Under the pieces are notes generated by a model, which was not told where the DNA came from, made no database searches, and saw only the letters and a program-made list of their open reading frames with translations. Shown here in pieces: positions 1 to 7,377 of a DNA stretch of 64,000 nucleotides. The stretch is from Fidelibacterota bacterium 408169 (lineage in GTDB: Bacteria; Fidelibacterota; Marinisomatia; Marinisomatales; TCS55), in assembly GCA_002256485.1 (NCBI GenBank), contig NNSG01000012.1, forward strand, positions 1 to 64,000, given 5' to 3'. Position 1 is the stretch's first letter. Each line of letters opens with the position of its first letter. The translations under genes were made by a program, and so were the position numbers.

Positions 1-22
1 AAAAAACTGCTAAACCGGGAGC

Positions 23-46
23 AAAAAGCGCCCCGGCGCTTTTTTT
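23..46 (+). terminator. Rho-independent terminator
   Basis: The arms AAAAAGCGC (23-31) and GCGCTTTTT (36-44) flank a four-base loop, and the T-run continues to 46. It presumably ends a transcript that enters from the left edge, because no gene is complete before it. It isolates the gene starting at 82 from upstream transcription. Confidence 0.85.
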
Positions 47-81
47 GTTTTCGGGTGTTATTTGACTAAAAAGGAGGCATT

Positions 82-450
82 ATGCCTAGAAAAATAAAAC
101 CCAAATCCTCTTCAGAATCTTCATGGTCATTAAGTGTGGTGGAGCACTGGTGTTTGTATTCCCGCCAAACGGGATTTCAGCCCACCGGTGAACATCGCCC
201 ATTGCTGGATAAGCTGTTTTTTCCCTATTGGCACACATGTGAAATATGCAATGGAAAAGGGATTGTGGATGGAACTGACGAAGACACATGGAAAAATTGT
301 CCTATCTGTTTTTCCAATGGAGGTTTTTATACAGGGACCGTGAACCAAATGGAAAAAATGATATACACAGTAATGGATAAATATCCTGAATGTGTATGCG
401 GGAATACCAAACAATCGTATTTGAATATATATAATAAATACAGAGAATAA
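82..450 (+). CDS. Hypothetical protein with two CxxC zinc-knuckle pairs
   Basis: I do not recognise this 122-residue protein. It has two cysteine pairs: CEICNGKG (C53, C56) and CPIC (C73, C76). The first pair with its following Gly-Lys-Gly resembles one half of a DnaJ-type CxxCxGxG zinc repeat, so metal binding is a reasonable inference. Two more cysteines sit near residues 104-106. No signal peptide or membrane segment is visible. A good ribosome binding site (AAGGAGG) lies seven bases before the ATG, and a terminator lies just upstream, so the gene probably has its own promoter. It leads a run of small accessory genes. Function unknown; the coding call itself is fairly secure. Confidence 0.65.
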   Translation: MPRKIKPKSSSESSWSLSVVEHWCLYSRQTGFQPTGEHRPLLDKLFFPYWHTCEICNGKGIVDGTDEDTWKNCPICFSNGGFYTGTVNQMEKMIYTVMDKYPECVCGNTKQSYLNIYNKYRE

Positions 451-467
451 TTAATACTATAAACAAC

Positions 468-622
468 GTGGAGATTTGCGAGGATTGCAGCCACAAAAAA
501 AATGTGCTAAACCCTTGCCCGCCGTAGAGAATAGAGAATTCTATTACGTAGGCGGGCTCAAGGTCGGACATAGGCGCCGGCCCTGAATCAGACCCCCGCA
601 AGTCTCCCTAAAAAAGGAGACT
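468..622 (+). promoter_or_regulatory. Structured 5' leader with an RBS-sequestering hairpin
   Basis: The gap before the gene at 627 is GC-rich and folds strongly on paper. GTGG (468-471) can pair with CCAC (491-494). A long stem follows: CCTTG plus CCCGCC (513-523) with GGCGGG (551-556) and CAAGG (559-563), topped by AATAGA (530-535) with TCTATT (540-545). GGTC (562-565) may pair with GACC (591-594). Last, AGTCTCC (601-607) pairs perfectly with GGAGACT (616-622), which contains the Shine-Dalgarno bases of the next gene. It could be a translational switch in the leader or an independent structured RNA. I do not match it to a known riboswitch class. Confidence 0.5.
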
Positions 623-626
623 GAAA

Positions 627-1247
627 ATGTCTAATAACAATCAGACGGAATCGTTCTTAATCCAAGACGGTTCGTTAAATGAAGAAACACCGGATATAGA
701 AGCCAAACAGGATGCATCATTAATCCGCGCCAGGCTGGAAGGCGTGATGGCTTCCTACGGTCAATTCACACCTATTAACCAACAGTTGGTGGAATGGATG
801 GCGGATTGGGCGCTCTATAGACAACTGCTGAATAAAAATTATGGTGGCGGTACACACGATTGGGATGTCCGATTTTTACGGCTGATGCTGAAAGGCAAAG
901 TAAAAGACTTTGTCCATTACTGCAAAAAATATCCCGGCGAGAAAACAAACTTGGCCCTGTCCGGAATCATGTCCGCGTATGATTATAAATGGCCCCACAG
1001 TTCCGTGACAGGATATATCTTTTGGTATATGTGGGGATGGTTGCAGTTAGAGCTTGAAAAACCCGGGGAAGAAAAACCCAACACAGAAGAAGAACAAAGA
1101 GAGTTCTTGATAAAAGATGCAAAAGAAAATGGTAAAAAAATCGATCGTTTTATCTATGATGGCTTTGGCGGTGTAAAAGCAATACATAAGGAGAACGATG
1201 AATTCAGTAAGGAAAAACCCAAAACAAATAAAAAAAAGGAGCAATAA
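627..1247 (+). CDS. Hypothetical protein
   Basis: A 206-residue protein I do not recognise. The middle (about 40-150) is rich in Trp and Tyr and looks like a folded, mostly helical domain. The N-terminal 30 residues and the Lys/Glu-rich C-terminal 60 residues look disordered. There is no signal peptide. Its ribosome binding site AAGGAG lies inside a perfect 7-bp hairpin (601-622), so initiation may be controlled by the leader. The stop codon shares one base with the ATG of the next gene (TAATG), which suggests translational coupling. A phage or integrative-element origin is possible from the setting, but no hallmark gene supports it. Confidence 0.6.
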   Translation: MSNNNQTESFLIQDGSLNEETPDIEAKQDASLIRARLEGVMASYGQFTPINQQLVEWMADWALYRQLLNKNYGGGTHDWDVRFLRLMLKGKVKDFVHYCKKYPGEKTNLALSGIMSAYDYKWPHSSVTGYIFWYMWGWLQLELEKPGEEKPNTEEEQREFLIKDAKENGKKIDRFIYDGFGGVKAIHKENDEFSKEKPKTNKKKEQ

Positions 1248-1504
1248 TGGGCAAAATACTAAAAGAATACTTGGCGCCAGCAGACGACCCGGCACTTACA
1301 GAAGGTTATTCAGTCGTCTCGCTCCGCAGGCAGACAAAATCTACAGAAGACACTCCAGAAAAAACGGATGGAAAAACGCCCCAACCGTCAGAACCGGAGC
1401 GTCCTTTAGACTCGAGAACACCGGAAGAGATAGAAAAGGAAAGACTGGAACTGGTGGAGTACGCAATAAAGTTCAGATGGGAGAACAATATCACCGGGAT
1501 TTAG
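1247..1504 (+). CDS. Small hypothetical protein
   Basis: An 85-residue acidic, Pro/Glu/Thr-rich protein of unknown function. The start is favoured by an AAAGGAG site and by the one-base TAATG overlap with the preceding gene. A longer overlapping reading frame exists at 1198-1569, but it is Arg/Lys-rich, has a poorer start and looks like an out-of-frame shadow. The stop occurs where the other frame continues in a plausible-looking way, so a frameshift near 1490-1510 cannot be excluded. Confidence 0.4.
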   Translation: MGKILKEYLAPADDPALTEGYSVVSLRRQTKSTEDTPEKTDGKTPQPSEPERPLDSRTPEEIEKERLELVEYAIKFRWENNITGI

Positions 1505-1577
1505 GTGATGGTAGAGATTTCACTGATTTCTTCAGTGAGATAACAAACCGGGCAAACAATAAAACCTAGGTAGAAAA

Positions 1578-1793
1578 ATGAAAAAAAACACTGAAAAGAA
1601 GAATACGAAACGCAATATCATCAGTTACAAGGACTTGCCGAAAGACCATTGGATACGGAATCTTGGGCCAATGATAATCTATTCGACCCCCTCAACGAAA
1701 TCATCCAGCGAAACCCCGAGTTCTTCGGAGGAACCAGAGAACAACCCCCGGGAAGAGAAAACTCCCGACTCAGACCTGGAGAGAATGCCATAG
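1578..1793 (+). CDS. Small hypothetical protein, possibly frameshifted
   Basis: A 71-residue Lys-rich then Ser/Glu/Pro-rich product of unknown function. The first 25 codons read naturally. After about 1650 a second frame, open to 1933, reads with more aromatic and hydrophobic residues (for example NLFDPLNEIIQ), so the true product may continue in that frame after an indel. The ribosome binding site is weak (TAGG). The 3' end runs into the long direct repeat that starts at 1795. Confidence 0.3.
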   Translation: MKKNTEKKNTKRNIISYKDLPKDHWIRNLGPMIIYSTPSTKSSSETPSSSEEPENNPREEKTPDSDLERMP

Positions 1794-1794
1794 C

Positions 1795-2008
1795 CAAAAC
1801 TAAACTTTGCGGAAGCTCTGGAGTTTCAAAATATTTTCTTTTTAATAATATGCCCTTGATAGTGCAAGAACTTCCGCAAAGTTATTCGTACAACCAATTC
1901 TGTCATACTGATGAGGCAACCGCAGGTTGGTGAAGAAGTATCTCAAGCATCTTTATCATAACACGACTTGAGATTCTTCCTTTCACTCCGCTCATGTGCA
2001 GGATGACA
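1795..2008 (+). repeat. Outer direct repeat, left copy
   Basis: About 214 bp, matched by a second copy at 3364-3575 with roughly 85-90% identity by eye. Inside it, AACTTTGCGGAAG (near 1803) and its exact complement CTTCCGCAAAGTT (near 1870) form 13-bp inverted arms about 55 bp apart. A second stem, ATCTCAAG with CTTGAGAT, follows near 1940-1973, and the copy ends in an AGGATGACA motif. Such palindrome-rich blocks resemble dispersed intergenic repeats or miniature mobile elements. The two copies bracket the Fic gene. Confidence 0.85.
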
Positions 2009-2034
2009 AGGTTATTTGGTTTTTCACAGTTAAA

Positions 2035-2085
2035 TACCTCCCCCCTTGTATTTCCCCAGTCTGTACAGAGGGGGGATTTTAGGGT
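2035..2085. repeat. C-run/G-run inverted repeat
   Basis: Runs of six C (about 2041) and six G (about 2070) can pair across a loop of about 24 bases, followed by a short T-rich stretch. It could be a weak terminator for the small genes to the left, or part of the repeat-rich filler between 1794 and 2197. I see no gene in this 400-bp gap. Confidence 0.35.
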
Positions 2086-2100
2086 GTGTTAAATGATTTA

Positions 2101-2189
2101 AATTTCCGTATTTTTCGTACTGTATATAATTAATATGTTAAATAATATCTGCATTTAGTTAATTATGTTTTCCGTATAGTACGGTAATG
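2101..2189 (+). repeat. Inner direct repeat, left copy, with CCGTATAGTACGG palindrome
   Basis: 89 bp, matched by an 89-bp copy at 3227-3315. The last 20 bases are identical in both and hold the palindrome CCGTA-TAG-TACGG. This copy ends 8 bp past the 3' end of the Fic gene; the other begins 3 bp before its start codon. The repeat therefore brackets that single reading frame. Confidence 0.85.
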
Positions 2190-2197
2190 AGATATAT

Positions 2198-3223
2198 TTA
2201 AGAATTTCTCAAAGATTGGTTATATGTATACATATCTCGCACTTTTACCACCCAGAGTTTTCCTTTCTTTTTTGCCGGCAATTTTCCTAAATGGATGAGT
2301 TGGCGTAAATAGTCTTGGGAATAATTAAAGAATTTTGCTGCTTCACGAAGTGGTATCATGGCATCTAAATCATGTGTTTTAATTCCTTTTTCTATTCGGT
2401 CAAGAGATTGATTTAAGCATTGTTGAATAATAGATTTCATTTTTGACAAATCACTTTCTTTAACTGCTTTATTGAATCGGGCTATCGTTGGTTTTTCGCC
2501 TTGTTCTATTTTGCGAAGCATCATTTCAATTTTATCATCCCCTTTTTCCAGCGCATGATAATATTTTTGTCGATCCGGCTTTTGTGTCCCCTTTATAGCA
2601 ATGTTAATCAATCCATTTCCTATCAATAAATAAGACAACAAAATACGCCCCACCCTACCATTGCCATCCCGAAATGGGTGAATTGTTTCAAAAAGCACAT
2701 GACTCGCAGCCATAAACGTTAGAATGTCTGGTTTTGGTTCTTTCAATTGAGCATTATTCCATTGGATAAATACGGGTAGAATTTCCGGGATAAATTGAAA
2801 ATTCAATGGAGTAAACCTTGATTCAGTAACAGCAATATTCTCTTCTCTAAACCCGCCCAATTTCCCCGAAAATGTGCCGATTTGATGTTCATATCGCATT
2901 AATAATGTATGAACCTGTTTTAAATCTGCCTGGCGCAGTAGAAACTCATTGGAGTCATTTTGATTTTCAGCATATTCATAAAGCGTACTTGCCGCTTCAA
3001 AATATCCTAGGATTGCTGCGCTTTTTTGATTGAGCGTTCTTCGTCCCATTTCCAGAACGCTCAAAAGTTCGTTCCGATTAGAAAACACACCTTCAATGGC
3101 AATCGAATTCCGAATTTCATCCCGGAACAATGAATACCACTCGCTATTGTTTACCGTAATGAAGCGAGTTTCATCTTGTCTGAAACGATATAGTTTTTTT
3201 TGAATTGCTTTTAGTTTATTCAT
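2198..3223 (-). CDS. Fic-domain AMP-transferase with C-terminal helix-turn-helix
   Basis: A 341-residue Fic-family protein. Fic enzymes usually transfer AMP from ATP onto a hydroxyl of a target protein. The catalytic loop HPFRDGNGR is intact at 182-190. Residues 40-45 (SIAIEG) fit the (S/T)xxxE(G/N) inhibitory helix, so this is a self-inhibited N-terminal (class II) Fic. The C-terminus (about 290-335, IPLREAAKFFNYSQDYLRQL) looks like an excisionase/MerR-type DNA-binding helix-turn-helix. Such proteins may regulate their own promoter. Here GTAC-rich palindromes lie directly upstream (3230-3315) and again just past the 3' end. The gene stands alone with no visible antitoxin partner. The target protein is unknown. 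Confidence 0.9.
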   Translation of the reverse strand: MNKLKAIQKKLYRFRQDETRFITVNNSEWYSLFRDEIRNSIAIEGVFSNRNELLSVLEMGRRTLNQKSAAILGYFEAASTLYEYAENQNDSNEFLLRQADLKQVHTLLMRYEHQIGTFSGKLGGFREENIAVTESRFTPLNFQFIPEILPVFIQWNNAQLKEPKPDILTFMAASHVLFETIHPFRDGNGRVGRILLSYLLIGNGLINIAIKGTQKPDRQKYYHALEKGDDKIEMMLRKIEQGEKPTIARFNKAVKESDLSKMKSIIQQCLNQSLDRIEKGIKTHDLDAMIPLREAAKFFNYSQDYLRQLIHLGKLPAKKKGKLWVVKVRDMYTYNQSLRNS

Positions 3224-3226
3224 ATT

Positions 3227-3315
3227 AATTTCCGTACTTTACGTACTATACTGTAGTCCAAAGTTACACAATATCTTCATTTAGTCAAATATGCTTTCCG
3301 TATAGTACGGTAATG
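3227..3315 (+). repeat. Inner direct repeat, right copy (Fic promoter region)
   Basis: Copy of the 89-bp repeat at 2101-2189. Because the Fic gene is on the minus strand, this copy is its promoter and leader. It contains the 13-bp palindrome CCGTATAGTACGG (3298-3310) and a related GTAC/TATAC cluster at 3235-3252. These are candidate operators for the HTH of the Fic protein itself. Confidence 0.85.
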
Positions 3316-3363
3316 GCTTCGGCCTGATAATCGTTTTTGTTATTGGGTGTTAACTCTGAAAAT

Positions 3364-3575
3364 CAAAACTAAACTTTTCGGAAGCTCTGGAATTTCAAAA
3401 TATTTTCTTTTTAATAATATGCTCTTGATAGTGCAAGAACTTCCGCAAAGTTATTCGTACAACCATTTCTGTCATACTGATGAAGCTACCGCAGGTTGAT
3501 GAAGATGTATCTCAAGAGTCTTTATCCTAACAATACTTGAGATTCTTTCCCGCCAGTTGGCGGATCAGGATGACA
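3364..3575 (+). repeat. Outer direct repeat, right copy
   Basis: Second copy of the ~213-bp block at 1795-2008, offset by 1569 bp, then 1567 bp at its right end. Its inverted arms are slightly degraded on one side (CTTTTCGGAAG against CTTCCGCAAAG). The gap 3316-3660 holds this copy and then an AT-rich stretch that presumably carries the promoter of the gene at 3661. Confidence 0.85.
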
Positions 3576-3660
3576 TAATTTTAATTATGATATTTATTCC
3601 AGAAACAGGTGTAATTTATAGAATTCAAAAACACTCATTACTTTAAAAAGGAGTGAAAAA

Positions 3661-4050
3661 ATGAAACTAAATACAAGAATAAAACGGACCTTTCCCCTTG
3701 CGTTCGTTATTCTGTTTTCTTTGAGTGTAACCGCTTATAGCCAATCAGATCAGCAAACAGATAGCGCCGTAAAGGAAAACGTTTCCGAAGAAGCACCTAA
3801 AAATGAACACCCGACTAAAGAATATTCTTCAGGTGAGGATCCTGCCAATAAGGAAGCAACGTGTAATCATGCGGCTGACTTTAAAGGAACGTGCGATAAA
3901 ACAACATGCAAATATTCGGCTGGTAAAACAGTTTCCAAGGAACATTCTTCTAAAGAACACCCGAAAAGTGAACACCCGTCTGGCGAGCATCCAAAAAGTG
4001 AGCATCCGAAAAGTGAACACCCTTCAGGCGAGCACCCATCTGAGGACTAG
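3661..4050 (+). CDS. Exported His-rich repeat protein
   Basis: 129 residues with a clear signal peptide (hydrophobic core about 11-25, cleavage likely after AYS at 27). The mature part has three cysteines (C68, C78, C83) mixed with histidine. It then has a tail (94-127) of five-residue units of the type KSEHP or SGEHP, giving a histidine every fifth residue. Periplasmic binding of a metal such as Zn, Ni or Cu is inferred from composition only. The start is well supported by AAGGAG upstream of the ATG. It is followed at once by the secreted transglutaminase-like gene, so a shared transcript is likely. Tandem repeats of this kind expand and contract easily. Confidence 0.7.
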   Translation: MKLNTRIKRTFPLAFVILFSLSVTAYSQSDQQTDSAVKENVSEEAPKNEHPTKEYSSGEDPANKEATCNHAADFKGTCDKTTCKYSAGKTVSKEHSSKEHPKSEHPSGEHPKSEHPKSEHPSGEHPSED

Positions 4051-5425
4051 TTTTATCGAATCAAATATTTCGCCATCTTTTTCAGGACATGGTGAGCGAA
4101 AATCAATTGGTGCTTGGGGAATTCTGTGCATCTTATTAGCAACCTTCAGTGAAACGGCTGCCTCCGGGAAAAAAAGTCCCGATGTAGTGACAGCCGATAT
4201 TCAAGTCGGCATTGAGAAACATATTGAAGAGCAGGCTAAGCTCGGTCATGGGTATTTTAAAATACCCTTCGAAGGTAAGGAGCTACGGCTAAAACTAGTT
4301 CGGGTTCATACGGAATACCTGGCTCACCTTGCCCCCGGCCGCCACTTTGCCTGCGTAGATCTTGCCAGCACAAACGGACATGTATATGATGTGGATTTTT
4401 TCCTTTCCGGCGATGTGGGCGAAATGGAGGTAACAGAAACCACCGTTCACAAAACAAACGGGCAGCCTCTCTACGTGTGGAAGCAAAAGGAAGATAAAAC
4501 ATGGTTTCGCCTCCCCACCGATGATGCAACACCCGATTTGCTCGGTGTTTTAAAGGAAGAAGATGAGTTTGATTTTTTCTATCAAATAACGCTTCCAGAG
4601 ATGAAAGATGAGGGTCGCATTTGGATACCATACCCCATAACGGATCGCTTTCAGTCTGTAGAATTAAAACACATTCAAACTCCTGTAGATTACCAAATTT
4701 TGGAAGAAAAAATCAATGGGAATCAAGCATTTTACATGGTGTTTAATCCGGAGCATAGCGGAAAAACAATTGATATATCCTATCGAGTCAAACATCTTGA
4801 AAGAGGTGTGTATGAGGACGTGAGTCGAGATCCAAACGAATTTCTGGCTCCGAACCGTCTTGTGCCTGGGTTAGAAACATTCGATCAAATTGCAGAAGAG
4901 GTGACGAAAGGCAAATTGGGGAAACTGGCCCAGGCCCGTGCCTTATATGATCATACCATCGACCGAATGAGTTACATGAAATATGGCGATGGATGGGGAA
5001 AAGGTGATGCTGTGTATGCATGCGATGCCCGCACCGGTAACTGCACAGATTTCCATTCTTATTTTATTGCATTAGCAAGATCTGTAGATATTCCCGCTCG
5101 CTTTGCCATTGGTGCATCCATACCGTCTGCACGAAATGAAGGTGGAATTGATGGCTATCATTGCTGGGCCGAATTTTACACAGATGGGAAATGGTGGCCC
5201 GTTGACATTAGTGAGGGTGATAAATGTACGGCATTGTCTACCTATTATTTTGGCCATCATCCTGCGAATAGGATTGAATTCAGTCGTGGACGCGACTTGG
5301 TGTTTGCACCGGGTCCGATTTCCGGTCCCATCAATTTTCTCGCATATCCAGTTTTTGAACTAGGCGGTAAAATTACCAAAGCAAATGTGACTTTTTCCTT
5401 CCAGAGAATTATCGATTCTCTATAA
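4049..5425 (+). CDS. Secreted transglutaminase-like protein, start unresolved
   Basis: The frame is open from inside the previous gene to 5425. The part after 4049 (about 459 codons) is clearly protein: a hydrophobic signal-like segment (about 4105-4160), a beta-rich region, then a transglutaminase core. The catalytic triad is visible: Cys in TGNCTDFH (codon 5042), His in GYHCWAEF (codon 5159) and Asp in WWPVDIS. Such proteins cleave or cross-link peptides outside the cytoplasm. No ATG, GTG or TTG lies in frame between 4050 and the conserved part. The only in-frame ATG codons upstream are inside the His-rich gene in another frame. Either a frameshift removed the true start, a rare start codon is used, or translation slips from the upstream gene. 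Confidence 0.75.
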   Translation, partial: SFIESNISPSFSGHGERKSIGAWGILCILLATFSETAASGKKSPDVVTADIQVGIEKHIEEQAKLGHGYFKIPFEGKELRLKLVRVHTEYLAHLAPGRHFACVDLASTNGHVYDVDFFLSGDVGEMEVTETTVHKTNGQPLYVWKQKEDKTWFRLPTDDATPDLLGVLKEEDEFDFFYQITLPEMKDEGRIWIPYPITDRFQSVELKHIQTPVDYQILEEKINGNQAFYMVFNPEHSGKTIDISYRVKHLERGVYEDVSRDPNEFLAPNRLVPGLETFDQIAEEVTKGKLGKLAQARALYDHTIDRMSYMKYGDGWGKGDAVYACDARTGNCTDFHSYFIALARSVDIPARFAIGASIPSARNEGGIDGYHCWAEFYTDGKWWPVDISEGDKCTALSTYYFGHHPANRIEFSRGRDLVFAPGPISGPINFLAYPVFELGGKITKANVTFSFQRIIDSL

Positions 5426-5457
5426 AAATAACTTTTTATTCTTGACATCACCCTGAG

Positions 5458-5787
5458 TTGAAAAAGCCAAAACGATATTATGTATATGTAATTGAATTGG
5501 AACCTGCCGTCGCAGATAAGCGAAAATTTCGTACTAAAAATCCACAATATATACGAGGGAACTGTTGTGTCTATGTGGGGCAATCTTCACGAAAACCCCT
5601 CTTAAGGTTTGAACAGCATAAAGAAGGATATAAGTCCAACACATTTGCAAAAGTGTACGGTATGAAACTTCGACCGGATCTCTATGAAAAATATAATCCA
5701 ATCCCTACGCGGAAAGATGCTGAAGAAATAGAAGAAATGCTGGGTAAAAAACTACGAAGCCAGGGTTTTGGGGTGTGGTATAATTAA
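5458..5787 (+). CDS. GIY-YIG-like nuclease-fold protein
   Basis: 109 residues. YYVYVIEL near the N-terminus, then CVYVGQSS with a following Arg and Gln-His, resemble the GIY-YIG nuclease core, in which the two motifs sit in neighbouring strands. The C-terminal part has a Glu-rich helix and ends in GFGVWYN. Many short proteins of this type are uncharacterised; some cut DNA. The start is TTG at 5458 with little ribosome binding site, so the true N-terminus is uncertain. It is separated from the transglutaminase by about 30 bp and faces the regulator at 5809. Family call moderate, function unknown. Confidence 0.6.
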   Translation: MKKPKRYYVYVIELEPAVADKRKFRTKNPQYIRGNCCVYVGQSSRKPLLRFEQHKEGYKSNTFAKVYGMKLRPDLYEKYNPIPTRKDAEEIEEMLGKKLRSQGFGVWYN

Positions 5788-5808
5788 TTTGAAATAAAAC
5801 GGAAATAT

Positions 5809-7377
5809 TTAACTTATTAAAATTTCATTTTTAATTTCATCCACCCAGGATAAATTTTTAGGTGTACTCCCAACAGCACCTTTGCACGGTGTGGATCGGG
5901 GACAATTAGAGCGTCGTGGGCAGATAATCACAACAGGGTTTTCTAATCCATCTTTTATCCAGGAAATGTTCTGAATCCCCGCTGCGGTGGTGATGGCTGA
6001 AGCAATATGTTTTGGCATCATTGATTGCCCCGATTTTAAACAAACACTATCCAATTCGTTTAAAAGAGAAGGTACATCAAATCCCTGAAATTCCAGCATT
6101 GGAACTAAATCCACCCCCACAGAAACCACATGTGAATTTCCGGCAGCATCTTTTGTGCGGACGGCCGTACAGGCGTACAGGCGCAACAAATCATCCTGCT
6201 TTAGTAAAGATATTTGTGCCAAAGGTTTGCGCATTGTGCTATCTTGTGCCGCACGGAATAATGCCCATTGTTCACAAGCCGGTATACCCGCTTGCATGCT
6301 GCCCCAAGGTAAGGGTATTCTATTCCCCCGATAAGCTACGCGCAGCATCCCCGGGGGATAAATATCAAAATAATGCCAGCGATCATAGGGAGAGACAACT
6401 GTCATGCGCCGCATAACAACCCCGGGTGTTAATTCAAGCTTTTTTATCGCATGGACACTATAACCATTCCTTACCAGAAAACGTCTGAATGGTTGGCGGG
6501 GACACAGCAAAGCACCGGCAAAAAAACTGCATTCAAAATCTCTCCATGCAATGAGTATATCTTCTTGGGTAACGGCCCGCACGTGTACATTTGACGGCCG
6601 GGGTGATCCACCCAGTTCTCCGCCCGTAGCGTGAGACGATACCGCTCCGTCGCCATTGTGTAAAATTTTATGCGCCAGATAAAGGGCCAATTCATATTTC
6701 AGACGTTTGGGTTCATTTTCTAACTGCTTATTTATATATACTGTGTGAGGACTGTCATAAAAAGATCGAAACAGTGTTTTAATTTCCTGCCCTGCATCAT
6801 TCTTTGTTAAAAATGTTGGCTTATGGAACCACTTAACATTTATTCCATGTTTTTTACACAACTTCATTAAACCGGACATATCCACGGGAAATTTCCTCCC
6901 CCCTGTTTCATCCGCGAGTCGTTCTAGATCAGGAAATTTATTTTTATTCTGCTCCTGATAAGCTCGTAATAAAACATGGGAAAACTGCCGGCCGGAAATA
7001 CTTGCTTGTGATAACAACTCAGGGATAGCCCTTTCCATCAATTCCTTGGAAAACAAAATACCTGGTTCCAATAAAATTTTATTTTCCGGAAACCCAACTT
7101 CTTTTTTTGCATCTTCTAACAACTCCGTGCTGTCGTCTCTGAACCATGAAACATCCTTTTGAAATAATTCCGAAAACAGCATCAACAGTTTTTCAGATGG
7201 ATTTCGCCGTCCGTTTTCTATCAGGCTTAAATAGGGAACAGATGGTACAGATTGACTGTCCAATTGGTGACATCTGTAAACCAAGTCATCCATTGTCATG
7301 CCGTTTCGCTTACGCAATGCACGAATTTTTGAACCAAGAAAATGAGCCTTCTTTTGTGGTGCGTTTAAAGATTTCAT
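5809..7377 (-). CDS. XRE/ScfR-type (RamB/PrpR-like) regulator of the glyoxylate genes
   Basis: 522 residues. An XRE helix-turn-helix lies at about 15-75 (LGSKIRALRKRNGMTMDDLV to YLSLIENGRRNPSEK). Next comes an IrrE/ImmA-like domain at about 170-300, whose usual HExxH is degenerate (LYLAHKILH). The C-terminal domain of the short-chain fatty acyl regulator family follows (about 310-510). This order matches RamB and PrpR of actinobacteria, which control aceA/aceB or propionate genes and sense acyl-CoA. Clustered cysteines near the C-terminus (CPRRSNCPRSTPC) could hold a metal cluster, as proposed for PrpR. The gene is divergent from aceB with 168 bp between starts, so acetate/short-chain acyl control of aceBA is the natural inference. 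Confidence 0.88.
   Translation of the reverse strand: MKSLNAPQKKAHFLGSKIRALRKRNGMTMDDLVYRCHQLDSQSVPSVPYLSLIENGRRNPSEKLLMLFSELFQKDVSWFRDDSTELLEDAKKEVGFPENKILLEPGILFSKELMERAIPELLSQASISGRQFSHVLLRAYQEQNKNKFPDLERLADETGGRKFPVDMSGLMKLCKKHGINVKWFHKPTFLTKNDAGQEIKTLFRSFYDSPHTVYINKQLENEPKRLKYELALYLAHKILHNGDGAVSSHATGGELGGSPRPSNVHVRAVTQEDILIAWRDFECSFFAGALLCPRQPFRRFLVRNGYSVHAIKKLELTPGVVMRRMTVVSPYDRWHYFDIYPPGMLRVAYRGNRIPLPWGSMQAGIPACEQWALFRAAQDSTMRKPLAQISLLKQDDLLRLYACTAVRTKDAAGNSHVVSVGVDLVPMLEFQGFDVPSLLNELDSVCLKSGQSMMPKHIASAITTAAGIQNISWIKDGLENPVVIICPRRSNCPRSTPCKGAVGSTPKNLSWVDEIKNEILIS

Noticed and set aside
1198-1569. 123-residue ORF overlapping the small gene at 1247
   Set aside because: Arg/Gly-rich, lacks a good start and overlaps a frame with a strong ribosome binding site and stop-start coupling.
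2198-3223. Fic gene as part of a two-gene toxin-antitoxin pair
   Set aside because: The inhibitory motif is in the same chain (residues 40-45), and no small antitoxin gene lies on either side.
3803-4048. In-frame N-terminal extension of the transglutaminase ORF (from 3803)
   Set aside because: It reads the His-repeat gene in another frame and is rich in Arg, Thr and Ile, so it is a shadow; only the part after about 4100 looks real.
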